DNA of 64,000 bases from Planctomycetota bacterium (GTDB lineage: Bacteria; Planctomycetota; UBA8742; UBA2392), in assembly GCA_020425605.1 (NCBI GenBank), contig JAGQRH010000022.1, positions 1-64,000 of the forward strand. The letters run 5' to 3'. The notes under the pieces are model-generated. The model did no database searches. It saw nothing but the letters and a program-made list of their open reading frames with translations, and was not told the DNA's origin. Below, piece by piece: positions 9,301 to 16,675 of the stretch; position 1 is the stretch's first letter; every line of letters begins with the position of its first letter. A program made the translations under genes and the position numbers.

Positions 9301-10555
9301 GTACCGCTCCGCCCATTGTTGGGACGCTGCGACTTATGAAGAGGTGTTTGAGACCACGCGGCACAAGCAACTGGTGCTTGCGGTTCGAATGTCGCGGGAT
9401 GACTCGTTGATCGCAACAGCATCCCAGTCAGGTGAGGTGCTGATTTCCAAGGCCGAAGCCGGCGAGCTTGTCATGGGCCTGGTTGGTAGCGGGGGGGCAA
9501 GCTATTCGCTCGACTTCAGCCCGGATGCCAGGCATCTCGCCGTCGCCTGCGACAACCGTGAAGTCCAGATCTGGGACATTGCCCAGCACAAGGTTGTGCA
9601 GAAGTTGAACGGGCACGAGGGCCTGGTGTTCAGTGTGCGCTACAGCCCCGACGGCAAGCTTCTGTTCAGCGGCTCGCAGGACCGCACGGTTCGCGTCTGG
9701 GACACGACAGACTGGCACTGCATCGCGGTGCTGAAGGGCCACTCGGAAACCGTCACGCGCCTCGCGGTGCGGGGCGACGGCCGGACCTTGCTGACCGGCT
9801 CACAGGACGACACGGTCAGGATCTGGCCACTGGCCGATCTGGCCATGCCGCGCGAAGAAATTGACGACCTGTCGTTCGCGCGCACCGGACTGCGGGTACG
9901 TGAGAAAGAGTTTGCCGTGCGCATGGACCCGTCCTGGCCGGCTGGTGTGGAAGACCATCGTGCGCTCGCCGCTTTGCGCGTGCGTCGCAACGGTGAGCTG
10001 AATCGTTTCCGCGGTCAGCTTGCAGCCCGCTACGAAGGCTATCGCTACGAGGACACGACTAACGGTGAAGGCAAGCGCGTGCGCCGCTACTTCGCTCCCA
10101 GGGCCGTGGACAGCAACGGCCGACTGGTGGGCCCGGCGCAGGGCGTCGTCAACTTCGCGGCATGGTGGGCGGACCAGAATCCGGACTGGGCGCCCGGTCT
10201 TGAACATGCGCCGATTGTAACCGAGGTACTGGACGAAGGTCAGGCGGTCGAGTTGGAGCTTGAGGTCGGCGACATGATCTGGTCCGTCGACGGAAAGCGC
10301 ATCCACGACCGTGACGAGTTGAAGCAGGCCCTGGAAGAACTGGCGGACCGCGATGAGTATCCCGTGGAAATCCATCGATTCGTGCGCGACGCCGACGGAA
10401 ATCCCCAGCCGGTGAAGGACGCCGACGGCAATCTGCTGTTGGACTCCGAGGGCGATACGACGTGGGGAATGCAGATGTTGGGCGTACGCTTCCGGCCCGG
10501 CAAGCTGGGCATGCGCATCGGCGACGGCAGCATCACGCAAAGGCCGCTGCGCTAG
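6380..10555 (+). CDS. Transmembrane kinase-like protein (catalytic segment missing) with 14 WD40 repeats and PDZ domain
   Basis: 1391 residues. The N-terminus (1-160) is unrecognised. A Hanks-type kinase N-lobe follows: glycine loop ARGGMGR at ~171-177, VALK with the ATP lysine K193, and the alpha-C glutamate in RFLREAK. After MKFVRG (~252-257) the sequence jumps to QEDTVAQKL and then GTPAYMSPEQARG (~293-305), the end of the activation segment; the HRDLKP loop and DFG/DWG are absent. The C-lobe then continues normally (SDVYALGAVLYQIISGRPPF). One transmembrane helix (~420-438), a coiled coil (~440-510), about 14 WD40 units (~570-1150), enough for two seven-bladed propellers, and a PDZ-like domain (~1275-1330) follow. 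Family members are Ser/Thr kinases; this one is probably a pseudokinase or carries a sequencing/assembly deletion. Confidence 0.9.
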   Translation: MSNVDKSLVAAVLAVRQGAIPAEQAAQILASARDSADALSRVESALGGHDDFSGGTVAISPSLVDIVADRLDGDGNLSDLGFDETTVRTLSEIRNLKGADPSVRDTLLSISPTRMVKDLDLDEMPLIDASDHTETSRPTVRPKDIDGKKPSSQILRAVARAERYTIEKEHARGGMGRILLARDNVIGREVALKELLPGRAPGASTPNYSDGSQGLTERFLREAKVTGQLEHPNIVSVYEIGKNDDDSLYYTMKFVRGQEDTVAQKLIDSTRYMSQSVVENATDKLTLDGSIVGTPAYMSPEQARGDLEEIDEQSDVYALGAVLYQIISGRPPFDGPVAGLIIQQVLHAKPLRLSAAAPDCPPELEALVERAMAKDKSDRLKSAREFASEVKAFRDGRTLQSYSYSARELVWRWVARYKRAVIFGSIVFYAMIAGAVYHYAQLRQEKEQVEQQKTDADNARRQAELAFADARQAEKDARTAKELAEEKEHSAVLAVDAKEKALEGWNQTLADAYAMRIRLSVSQHDQNAALAFGAASLRSGEQPEARGTLLSTPDICPLIWRLAPDKPSIQELYQFFDVQFSPDGRFVATGMTDGRVWIWSIESGKSAQVLRVGKAVVHDIAFSPEGRWLAASDDDGLVRLWQYSAPTDSFEPGGIEFQMPRRERVNSIQFTPDGRSLICGGLSVVMFSLAERKVVAKFEGPQGHDPMYISISPDGRQLISTSIQLSDFFVRVWDVGERKFKRGLLDQTSLNEMFTAWAPDGSVMASSTVQGQIILRDGKTFKQLGMLTAHTSAVFGLAFSPDSKTLISCSADSTVRLWDVTSQKEKLVLSGFTDWIEAVAFSPDGKSICARDTMGAVLVWALPEESSFILRGHSGDVMDIRLSRDGKRFVTAGWDGSVVVWDAATRKQVARFAPPLKQFFAADFLDNQRVVASGGDGVYVWDIGTGQVLAHLLAGQYVTDLTVPADGKRFFVAQYRSAHCWDAATYEEVFETTRHKQLVLAVRMSRDDSLIATASQSGEVLISKAEAGELVMGLVGSGGASYSLDFSPDARHLAVACDNREVQIWDIAQHKVVQKLNGHEGLVFSVRYSPDGKLLFSGSQDRTVRVWDTTDWHCIAVLKGHSETVTRLAVRGDGRTLLTGSQDDTVRIWPLADLAMPREEIDDLSFARTGLRVREKEFAVRMDPSWPAGVEDHRALAALRVRRNGELNRFRGQLAARYEGYRYEDTTNGEGKRVRRYFAPRAVDSNGRLVGPAQGVVNFAAWWADQNPDWAPGLEHAPIVTEVLDEGQAVELELEVGDMIWSVDGKRIHDRDELKQALEELADRDEYPVEIHRFVRDADGNPQPVKDADGNLLLDSEGDTTWGMQMLGVRFRPGKLGMRIGDGSITQRPLR

Positions 10556-10580
10556 GCTGTAGCTGTCCGCACCCGCCGGA

Positions 10581-11972
10581 TCAGGCCTGCCCCGAGAGCT
10601 CTCGAAGTGCTTTGACCACTCGGCGCAAGTCAGGATCGGGCGTGGTGTCATCGACCTGCAGCAGCTCGCGTAGCCGGTTTCCTTCAGCCACAAGGAAGCC
10701 CGCCTCTTCCTGGTTTCCCTGGTCGTTCTCGAGTTGCGCCGCAAGCGTGACGCACTTCAGGTATTCCCGGGACGGGTCCACCCGGGCCGCGTCAAGAATC
10801 TCGATGCACTCGAGCGTAGCTTCGCGCGCATCGGCCAACATACCGGCCGAACGAAGGGCTTCCGCCTTGAGGCGCAGGGCCGTGGCAATGTCGAGCTGGT
10901 TGTTCAGCTCACGGGCCAATTCCTCGGCTGCCGAGATGTACCCCAGTGCGGCTTTGGCATCTCGCGCGTTCAGCGAGATGCGGCAGCGGATCAGTCCCGC
11001 GATGAAGCGAACGTTGTTGGCGGTGTTCGCCCCGGTTGCAGCTTCGGCCTGTCGGGCCAATTCAAGCGCCTCGGCGTCGCGCCCCAGATACTGAAGCGTG
11101 TCGGCCTGGAAACACAGTGCGTTCGACAGCTCCGCCATGTTGCCGATGCGTTTGCTTTCCTGCGCGACGTCCCGGAGGGTCTGCAGCGCGACTTCAAAGT
11201 GCCCCTGGCTGGTTCGGACCGACGCCAGGTTGCAGAGCGCGCGCAACGTGTCAGCCGGGCTGCGGACTTTCTCGAACAGCTTGATCGCCTGCTGCAGGCG
11301 CTCGGCTGCCTCGTCCGGCTTTTGCATCTGCATCAACAACAGGGCAAGGTTGCCGATACTGCGGCCCTGGCCGTGCTCGTCCCCAGTGATCGAGTCCAGC
11401 TCAATCACTTCCTCAAGCAATGCGCGTGCATCCTCCAGCAGACCCTGGCTTTTCCGGATCTGCGCCTGCAGGTGCAGGATGCGCGCGGCGCCCGTCAGGT
11501 CGCCGAGGTCGCGATAGAAGCGTGCGGCCAACTCGCCCTCGTCGAACGCCAGGTCGGATTGTCCGCGGCGGTAGAGCGTGGTAGCCAGCCCGCTGTGTGA
11601 GCGGGCCTGCTCGCGTTTGTTGCCCAGGCCGTCGGCAATCTCCACCGCTTCCCGCAGCAGGGATTCGGAGTGCACCAGGTCTCCCGCCCAGCGCAACTGC
11701 ACGCCGAGTTCACACAACGCGACCAGCCGCGAAGCCGGAAGGTTGTGCAGCGTGGCGAGTTCCAGCGCGCCCTCGGCCAGGCTGCGTGCCTGTGCGCCGT
11801 CGCCACCAATGTCCGCGCAGACGGATGCCCTGATCATTGCGTCGATCTTGCCGGCTACGTCTTGATCCGGGTGCCGCACGAGGCGCAGCCTCAATTGCAG
11901 CTCATCGGAACTGTGGGCCTTCCGGGCGGCGTCGATTGCGGCTTTGAGAGCATTGAGATCTTCGGCGGTCAT
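10581..11972 (-). CDS. Tetratricopeptide-repeat protein
   Basis: 463 residues, soluble, with about ten TPR-like helical hairpins from residue ~45 to ~430 (for example GDLVHSESLLREAVEIADGLG and GHFEVALQTLRDVAQESKRIG). No signal peptide, transmembrane segment or catalytic motif is present. The start lies 9 bp after the stop of the aminotransferase gene upstream on the same strand, so the two are likely co-transcribed. It converges with the WD40 kinase-like gene across 25 bp with no evident terminator hairpin. A protein-interaction scaffold is the family role; the partner is unknown. Confidence 0.8.
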   Translation of the reverse strand: MTAEDLNALKAAIDAARKAHSSDELQLRLRLVRHPDQDVAGKIDAMIRASVCADIGGDGAQARSLAEGALELATLHNLPASRLVALCELGVQLRWAGDLVHSESLLREAVEIADGLGNKREQARSHSGLATTLYRRGQSDLAFDEGELAARFYRDLGDLTGAARILHLQAQIRKSQGLLEDARALLEEVIELDSITGDEHGQGRSIGNLALLLMQMQKPDEAAERLQQAIKLFEKVRSPADTLRALCNLASVRTSQGHFEVALQTLRDVAQESKRIGNMAELSNALCFQADTLQYLGRDAEALELARQAEAATGANTANNVRFIAGLIRCRISLNARDAKAALGYISAAEELARELNNQLDIATALRLKAEALRSAGMLADAREATLECIEILDAARVDPSREYLKCVTLAAQLENDQGNQEEAGFLVAEGNRLRELLQVDDTTPDPDLRRVVKALRELSGQA

Positions 11973-11981
11973 GTTCGCCTG

Positions 11982-13286
11982 CTACTCTTGCACCCAGTTG
12001 CAGATGGCGTTGATGGCGTTGACCACGTTCGGGCAGTGCGTGAACAGGAAGTCGTCGTCGATCTGGAAGTCGTCGCCGCGGCTTTCAAGCAGCGTAAGCG
12101 CGCGCGCACCGTCGAAGTCCACGTAGGCCAGTCGCGCCGTCAGCTCTGCCTTGGGCCGACCGAAGTCTGTACCCGGCAGAATCGCCACGCCCGTGTCTTC
12201 CAGAAGGCGATCACACAGCGCCGGGCTGGTCTTCACGCCCTTTTCCGCAAGCATCTCGGCGAACGGCGTGAAGTCCGGAAACAGGTAGAAGCCGCCCTGG
12301 GGCTGCAGCGTGCGGATGGCCGCCGCGTTCAGCCGGTCAGCGATCCAGTTCCCAAGTGCCTTCAAGACTTTGCGCGTGCGCCACAAGTAGCGCTCGATTT
12401 CCGGGCCGCCGCGGAAAGCGCGCACGGCCGCGTACTGGATCGGCGCGGACGTGCTCGTGAAGGTCTCGCTGGCGACGCTGGACATGGCGTCCAGCAACCA
12501 GCGCAGCTCGCGCGGAAACGTGAACGTCCCCAGCCGCCAGCCGCCGGCGCCACACCACTTGCTGAGGCCGCCGCTGATGATTGTGCCCTTCGGGTAATAT
12601 CGCGAGATGCTGACGTGGTTGCCCTCGTGGTGCAGCTCGCCGTAGATCTCGTCGCTCAGCATCACGATCTTGTACTTCTTCGCGACCTTCGCGATCGCCT
12701 CCAGCTCAGGGCCGGTGTAGGTGCGGCCGGTCGGGTTGCTTGGATAATTCAGGATCACTACGCGCGGGCGCTCCGGGTCTTCGGCGCAATGCTCATCCAG
12801 CTGCTCGGCGGTGAGCATCCAGTCGTGCTCGGCGTCGGTGGCGAGAAAGTTGACGTTGCGGCCGATGATCTTGGCCTGCGGCGCGTAGCTGACCCATGCG
12901 GGTGCGGGAATCACCAGGTCGCCGTAGTAGACGAGCTGCAGCAGGAACATCAGTTCTTTGCTGCCGGGGCCGATCAGCACGTCGTCGCCTGTAGAGGCAC
13001 AACCTTCGCCGCGCCGATGGTAGTCGGCGACGGCGTCGCGCAGGATCTTGAGACCCTTCACTGGCAGATAGTCTTTCTGGTAGGCGTTGGCACGCAGCTC
13101 GGCCACGACGGCGTCGGGCACCGGAAACGGTGACTGTCCCAGCCCGAGCTTGTAGATGTTTCGACCCTGGGCAAGCAGCTCGTTGCTGCGCTCGTTGATC
13201 GAAACCGTCGCCGACGGCTTCATGCCACGGATGTTGAGGTTTAGTTGAACGTCGGGTGCGCGTGTGCTGTCGCTGCTGTCGGCCAT
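11982..13286 (-). CDS. Class I/II PLP-dependent aminotransferase (aspartate-aminotransferase family)
   Basis: 434 residues from ATG at 13286; an ATG at 13304 would add six residues but the shorter start fits the family better. Fold-type I features are in order: substrate loop around KDYLPVKGL, the NYPSNPTGRTYT motif, DEIYGELH, and the PLP lysine K243 in SGGLSKWCGAGGWRLG, followed by the distal arginine region near LTARLAYVDFDG. It catalyses amino-group transfer between an amino acid and a 2-oxo acid in the cytoplasm; the substrate is not fixed by the sequence. It probably leads a two-gene unit with the TPR gene downstream. Confidence 0.88.
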   Translation of the reverse strand: MADSSDSTRAPDVQLNLNIRGMKPSATVSINERSNELLAQGRNIYKLGLGQSPFPVPDAVVAELRANAYQKDYLPVKGLKILRDAVADYHRRGEGCASTGDDVLIGPGSKELMFLLQLVYYGDLVIPAPAWVSYAPQAKIIGRNVNFLATDAEHDWMLTAEQLDEHCAEDPERPRVVILNYPSNPTGRTYTGPELEAIAKVAKKYKIVMLSDEIYGELHHEGNHVSISRYYPKGTIISGGLSKWCGAGGWRLGTFTFPRELRWLLDAMSSVASETFTSTSAPIQYAAVRAFRGGPEIERYLWRTRKVLKALGNWIADRLNAAAIRTLQPQGGFYLFPDFTPFAEMLAEKGVKTSPALCDRLLEDTGVAILPGTDFGRPKAELTARLAYVDFDGARALTLLESRGDDFQIDDDFLFTHCPNVVNAINAICNWVQE

Positions 13287-13325
13287 GGGACGATCATGCA
13301 ACATTCGGGCAGTGCGGAAAACCCG

Positions 13326-13472
13326 TTAGCTGATCCGCGGCAGGCGCTGGGAAGCGTGGGCGTCCTGCACCGTGGCGTGCTCTTCCAGCACTTTGCGCTC
13401 GCCGTAGGGCGTCTCTTCGACGATGGCCCAACGACCGGTCGCTTGCTGTTCGATCTTCAGCTCTGGTTCCAT
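13326..13472 (-). CDS. Small acidic protein of 48 residues
   Basis: A 48-codon frame starts MEPELKIEQQATGRWAIVEE and ends in RLPRIS. It is preceded by a strong ribosome binding site: GGAGGT with 5-6 nt to ATG. The composition is amphipathic and charged, with a short WAIVEE strand-like core, which looks like a real small protein rather than noise. It lies between the MCE-like gene (upstream on the same strand, 119 bp away) and the aminotransferase (39 bp downstream). No family was recognised. The strong Shine-Dalgarno and clean frame are the support. Confidence 0.65.
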   Translation of the reverse strand: MEPELKIEQQATGRWAIVEETPYGERKVLEEHATVQDAHASQRLPRIS

Positions 13473-13591
13473 GGCTGACCTCCGCGGCGACACCTTAACT
13501 ATCGGCGCGACACACCCCCGGCCTGTGCGGGAATCGTTGCCTTAATGTGGGGAAAATGTGATGGATGCGGAGGATTTGAGCCAAAGGCGGG

Positions 13592-14566
13592 TCACTTCAG
13601 TTTGGCCTGGGCTTCCTTGATTGCATCGCCGGCGCCGTTCAGGGCTACCCAGCGCACACCCATGGCATGGCCCGCTGCCGGCAGCGTGAAGCCGGCCACG
13701 TTCGTGCCGTCGACCAGCGCGACCAGCCCCGTGTCAGTACCTGCCCGCAGCTGCACTTCGCCGCCGGAGTGCACGGCCGTGTAGGCGTTGCCCTCGACAT
13801 CGGTCAGCAGCAGGCCCTGTCCGTCGGCCAGCGCTTCCGGCCAGAACGGGGCGGGGTTGCCCGTGTAGTCGGTGGCCGGCACCAGGAACACAACAAACGG
13901 AAGGCGCACCGCCAGGATTTCGGCCGTGTGCGTTGCGCCGCCGATCAGCTCAATGCGGTAGGTCTCTGCCGCAAGCTCGCCGCTGTATTCGACGGCCCAG
14001 CTTGGCGCGATCACAATCAGGTCGCCCTTGTCACGCACGCCCGCGATCACGCCGGTGACCTTGCGATACTGGGGCTCGGTCAGGTCGCCGCCGGCCTTGA
14101 GCTCAAGGTTGGCGCGTACTTCCACCAGCCAGCTCGGGCGTGCGTTCAGCTTGCGGTGGGTTGCGGGCGGCATGGACTCGGGGTCAGGATCGGGCCGGAC
14201 GGGGAGCCCGGTAAAGCTATGGCCCGCCCGCACCGTTGCGCCGCCCTGCTTGGGCGTGTCGAACAGCAGGATGCTTGAGCCTACGTGCGACTGGATCCAG
14301 AAACGGCTGTTCTCGCGCAACAGCTTGGCATGGTCGGCCGAGATGCGCGCCGTGACAACGCCGTTGTCCACGCTCTCGACGCGCCCGACGATGCCGTCGC
14401 CATAGATTACGTCGTCATCGGCCGCCAGCGACTTGCTGTCTGCAAACTTGACCTGAACCTGCAACCCACCGCCGCCCGCCTGCCGCAGCACCCAAACGCC
14501 AGCCAGAACGGCCGTCGCAACGACGGCGAGCAGGATGGTACCAATGGCAATGCGGACTCCGCGCAT
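13592..14566 (-). CDS. Membrane-anchored MCE/MlaD-like protein
   Basis: 324 residues. A single N-terminal transmembrane segment (residues ~5-27) anchors the protein. Residues ~35-115 look like an MCE (MlaD) domain: VQVKFADSKSLAADDDVIYGDGIVGRVESV has the usual strand - glycine-valine - strand pattern. The C-terminal ~200 residues are unrecognised; they include IVIAPSWAVEY and several small beta-rich blocks. MCE proteins bind lipids in the periplasm and usually come with an MlaE/MlaF ABC transporter, but none is present here, so the lipid-transport role is only an inference. Confidence 0.65.
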   Translation of the reverse strand: MRGVRIAIGTILLAVVATAVLAGVWVLRQAGGGGLQVQVKFADSKSLAADDDVIYGDGIVGRVESVDNGVVTARISADHAKLLRENSRFWIQSHVGSSILLFDTPKQGGATVRAGHSFTGLPVRPDPDPESMPPATHRKLNARPSWLVEVRANLELKAGGDLTEPQYRKVTGVIAGVRDKGDLIVIAPSWAVEYSGELAAETYRIELIGGATHTAEILAVRLPFVVFLVPATDYTGNPAPFWPEALADGQGLLLTDVEGNAYTAVHSGGEVQLRAGTDTGLVALVDGTNVAGFTLPAAGHAMGVRWVALNGAGDAIKEAQAKLK

Positions 14567-14631
14567 GGCTGGATGTTAGCAGGACGGGTCTCGGGCGTCC
14601 CACCCGCAGCGAGCAAGACAGGGGCCGTCCG

Positions 14632-14991
14632 CTACAGCCGGGATTCGATGCGCATCAGGTGTTTCAGGGCGGCGCGCTGGGCTGGTGATTCGAGCAGCGG
14701 GCGTCGCTTGGTGCAGACGACGTCGGCTGCTCGCACGCGCGAAAGCTGGCCCGCCCAGAACAGCAGGCCGAGCAGGCTGGCCGTCAGCGTTGCAAGCGTG
14801 AGCCAGAACGAAGTCATGTCGCGCGGCGGCTCGCCGGTCAGCCCGTGGGCGATCTTCAACTGCGCACCCCAAAGAGCCGTCCAGCCAAGCGCAACAACAA
14901 TCAGCAACAGCGCCGCGCCGGGTAGAAGACCCTTGGGGCCGGACTTGAAGACCTTGGGAATTGAAACTGACGGAATAGTGATCGGACCCAT
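14632..14991 (-). CDS. Small membrane protein with two predicted transmembrane helices
   Basis: 119 residues, basic ends. Two hydrophobic segments are visible at about residues 22-42 and 60-82, separated by a short polar loop (KIAHGLTGEPPRDM). No family recognised. It lies 65 bp upstream of the MCE-like gene on the same strand, which suggests a shared envelope role, but nothing in the sequence defines it. Confidence 0.6.
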   Translation of the reverse strand: MGPITIPSVSIPKVFKSGPKGLLPGAALLLIVVALGWTALWGAQLKIAHGLTGEPPRDMTSFWLTLATLTASLLGLLFWAGQLSRVRAADVVCTKRRPLLESPAQRAALKHLMRIESRL

Positions 14992-15122
14992 GGCGACACC
15001 TCATTCAAAGTCTACCACACGGAAATGGGCCATGTGGGCGGATTCCGGTGAGTTGGGGGCTCTAGGAGCGTAGCGGCAATACAACGGTTAGCCCGGGGGG
15101 CCTTGGAGATTAAACGACCGTG

Positions 15123-15168
15123 AGCCGCGGAGCGGCGGCACAAACCGTTGTGTCGCCGCTCCGCGGCT
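15123..15168. repeat. Long GC hairpin (15-bp perfect stem)
   Basis: AGCCGCGGAGCGGCG (15123-15137) is perfectly inverted at 15154-15168 with a 16-nt loop. It sits in the ~500-bp stretch between the SPFH gene cluster and the two-helix protein gene. It is REP-like or a terminator without a long T-run. Confidence 0.65.
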
Positions 15169-15189
15169 TTGCTCCCCCGCCAACGAAAA

Positions 15190-15237
15190 CCCCCGGCTTA
15201 CGCTGGGGGCTAACTGTTGTTTGCCTGCTCCGCAGGC
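15190..15237. repeat. Two adjacent short hairpins
   Basis: CCCCCGGC-TTAC-GCTGGGGG (15190-15209, one G-U wobble) is followed by GCCTGC-TCC-GCAGGC (15223-15237). They lie just beyond the stop of the 64-residue minus-strand gene and could terminate that transcript. Confidence 0.55.
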
Positions 15238-15241
15238 TGGG

Positions 15242-15436
15242 CTAGGTCCTCCGTGTCACAGAGGCGCAGGCGATAACTGCGAGCCAGCGGTCGTATGCCG
15301 TGTGGTCCGGCGTCGGGTCCGTTGCGAACACGGCATTCCGGTCCAGTTTCACTCCACGCTCGGCCAGCCCTTGATCCGTCAGGCGGAAACCGGGAGTGTG
15401 CCAAGCGTTGAAACCGTCTCTCAGTTTCTTCGCCAT
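15242..15436 (-). CDS. Small hypothetical protein, 64 residues
   Basis: The frame starts MAKKLRDGFNAWHTPGFRLT and ends ACASVTRRT. AGGA lies 5 nt upstream of the chosen ATG. It lies 65 bp downstream of the SPFH gene on the same strand and is followed by two hairpins, as expected for the last gene of a unit. No family was recognised. An in-frame upstream ATG at 15457 would add seven residues but lacks a ribosome binding site. Confidence 0.45.
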   Translation of the reverse strand: MAKKLRDGFNAWHTPGFRLTDQGLAERGVKLDRNAVFATDPTPDHTAYDRWLAVIACASVTRRT

Positions 15437-15501
15437 CTTGGTCCTAAGCAAAGGCACGGGCGGTTGCCCGTGCCCCTTCGCTCACGCTTCGGGCTCCAAT
15501 G

Positions 15502-16629
15502 CTAGGCCTTCACGCCCATCTTGTTGCCGCAGTTTACGCAGAACTTGGCGTCGGGCAGGTTTTCGTGCTGGCACTCGCTGCACTTTGGCTTGGTGCCCAT
15601 CTTGAAGCCGCACTCGTTGCAGAACTTGGCCTCGGCCTTCACGCTTACGCCGCAGGATGGGCAGCGCTTTTCAACCAGCATCGCCTCGCCGCAGTGGGTG
15701 CAGAAGCGCGCGCCCTTCTCGTTCATGCCCTGGCACTTGGGACATGAGGCGTACTCTTCGGGTTTCTTGCCCTGCTGCTGCAGCTGCTGGGCCTGCTGCG
15801 GGTTCAGCTGATTCATCAGCATACCGGGCATCATCATGCCCATCATCATGCCGGCTGAATTTCCCGTGCCCGGATTCTTGGCCATGTCGCGGACGGCGTC
15901 GGCCATCTGAAACTGGGCGTACTTGCTTGGGTCACCCAATGCGCCCATCTCGGCGCGCTTGTCGACGGCCTTCTGGACGCTTTCAGGCAGGTTGAAGTTG
16001 TTGATGAAGAAGTCTTCGAGCGTCAGCCCGAACTTTGCCATCGCCGCATTCAGGTGCGGCTTCATGGCATCGGCGAATTCCTTGTAGTGCCCCGGCAGGT
16101 CGAGGATCGACTTCATATTCTGCCCGAGCCAGTCATTCACGTGGCTCACGATCAAGTCACGCAGATAGTCTTCGATCTCGTCCGTCCGGAACGAATCGTC
16201 CTGGCCGACAAGGTTGTTGATGAAGACCAGCGGCTCGGTCACACGAATCGTAAAGCGCCCGAAGCCGCGCACGCGCACCAGCCCGAAGTCGGTGTCGCGC
16301 AGGGTGATCGGCTCTTTGGTGCCCCACTTCAGATCCGTGAACGTCTTCGTGTTGACGAAGTAGATCTCTGTGCGGATCGGTGATTTGAATCCCCAAGGAA
16401 GCGACAGCAGCTTCGTGATCACCGGGATGTTCATCGTGGTGATTGTGTGGCGCCCCGGCGGAAACACGTCCGCGGCCTTGCCGCCGCAGCAGAAGATGGC
16501 GACCTGGTTTTCGCGCACGATGCACTGCCCGCCCAGCTTGAACTCGGCGCTGCCGCGCTCCGGGATGCGATGGCTGATCTCGTCGGCGCGTGTTTCCTGG
16601 TACTCGATGATCTCAAGGAAGAGGCCCAT
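15502..16629 (-). CDS. SPFH-domain protein with three C-terminal zinc ribbons (YdjI/virion-core-like)
   Basis: 375 residues. Residues ~25-240 form an SPFH (stomatin/prohibitin/flotillin-like) domain of the soluble YdjI type, without an N-terminal membrane anchor. A Met/Gln-rich linker follows (MMMGMMMPGMLMNQ and QQAQQLQQQG). The last ~80 residues hold three treble CxxC zinc ribbons: CPKC...CTHC, CPSC...CNEC and CSEC...CVNC, all cysteines intact. In other bacteria such proteins associate with membrane-stress systems; the role here is inferred. The gene lies 46 bp downstream of the TPR gene on the same strand. Confidence 0.85.
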   Translation of the reverse strand: MGLFLEIIEYQETRADEISHRIPERGSAEFKLGGQCIVRENQVAIFCCGGKAADVFPPGRHTITTMNIPVITKLLSLPWGFKSPIRTEIYFVNTKTFTDLKWGTKEPITLRDTDFGLVRVRGFGRFTIRVTEPLVFINNLVGQDDSFRTDEIEDYLRDLIVSHVNDWLGQNMKSILDLPGHYKEFADAMKPHLNAAMAKFGLTLEDFFINNFNLPESVQKAVDKRAEMGALGDPSKYAQFQMADAVRDMAKNPGTGNSAGMMMGMMMPGMLMNQLNPQQAQQLQQQGKKPEEYASCPKCQGMNEKGARFCTHCGEAMLVEKRCPSCGVSVKAEAKFCNECGFKMGTKPKCSECQHENLPDAKFCVNCGNKMGVKA

Positions 16630-16675
16630 GTCTGCTCCTGGTCAATGATAGACGGCCGGAATAGTAGCATCCCCG

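Noticed and set aside
11670..13133. Long open frame on the plus strand opposite the TPR and aminotransferase genes
   Set aside because: Antisense shadow of two well-supported genes in high-G+C DNA; no motif in the translation.
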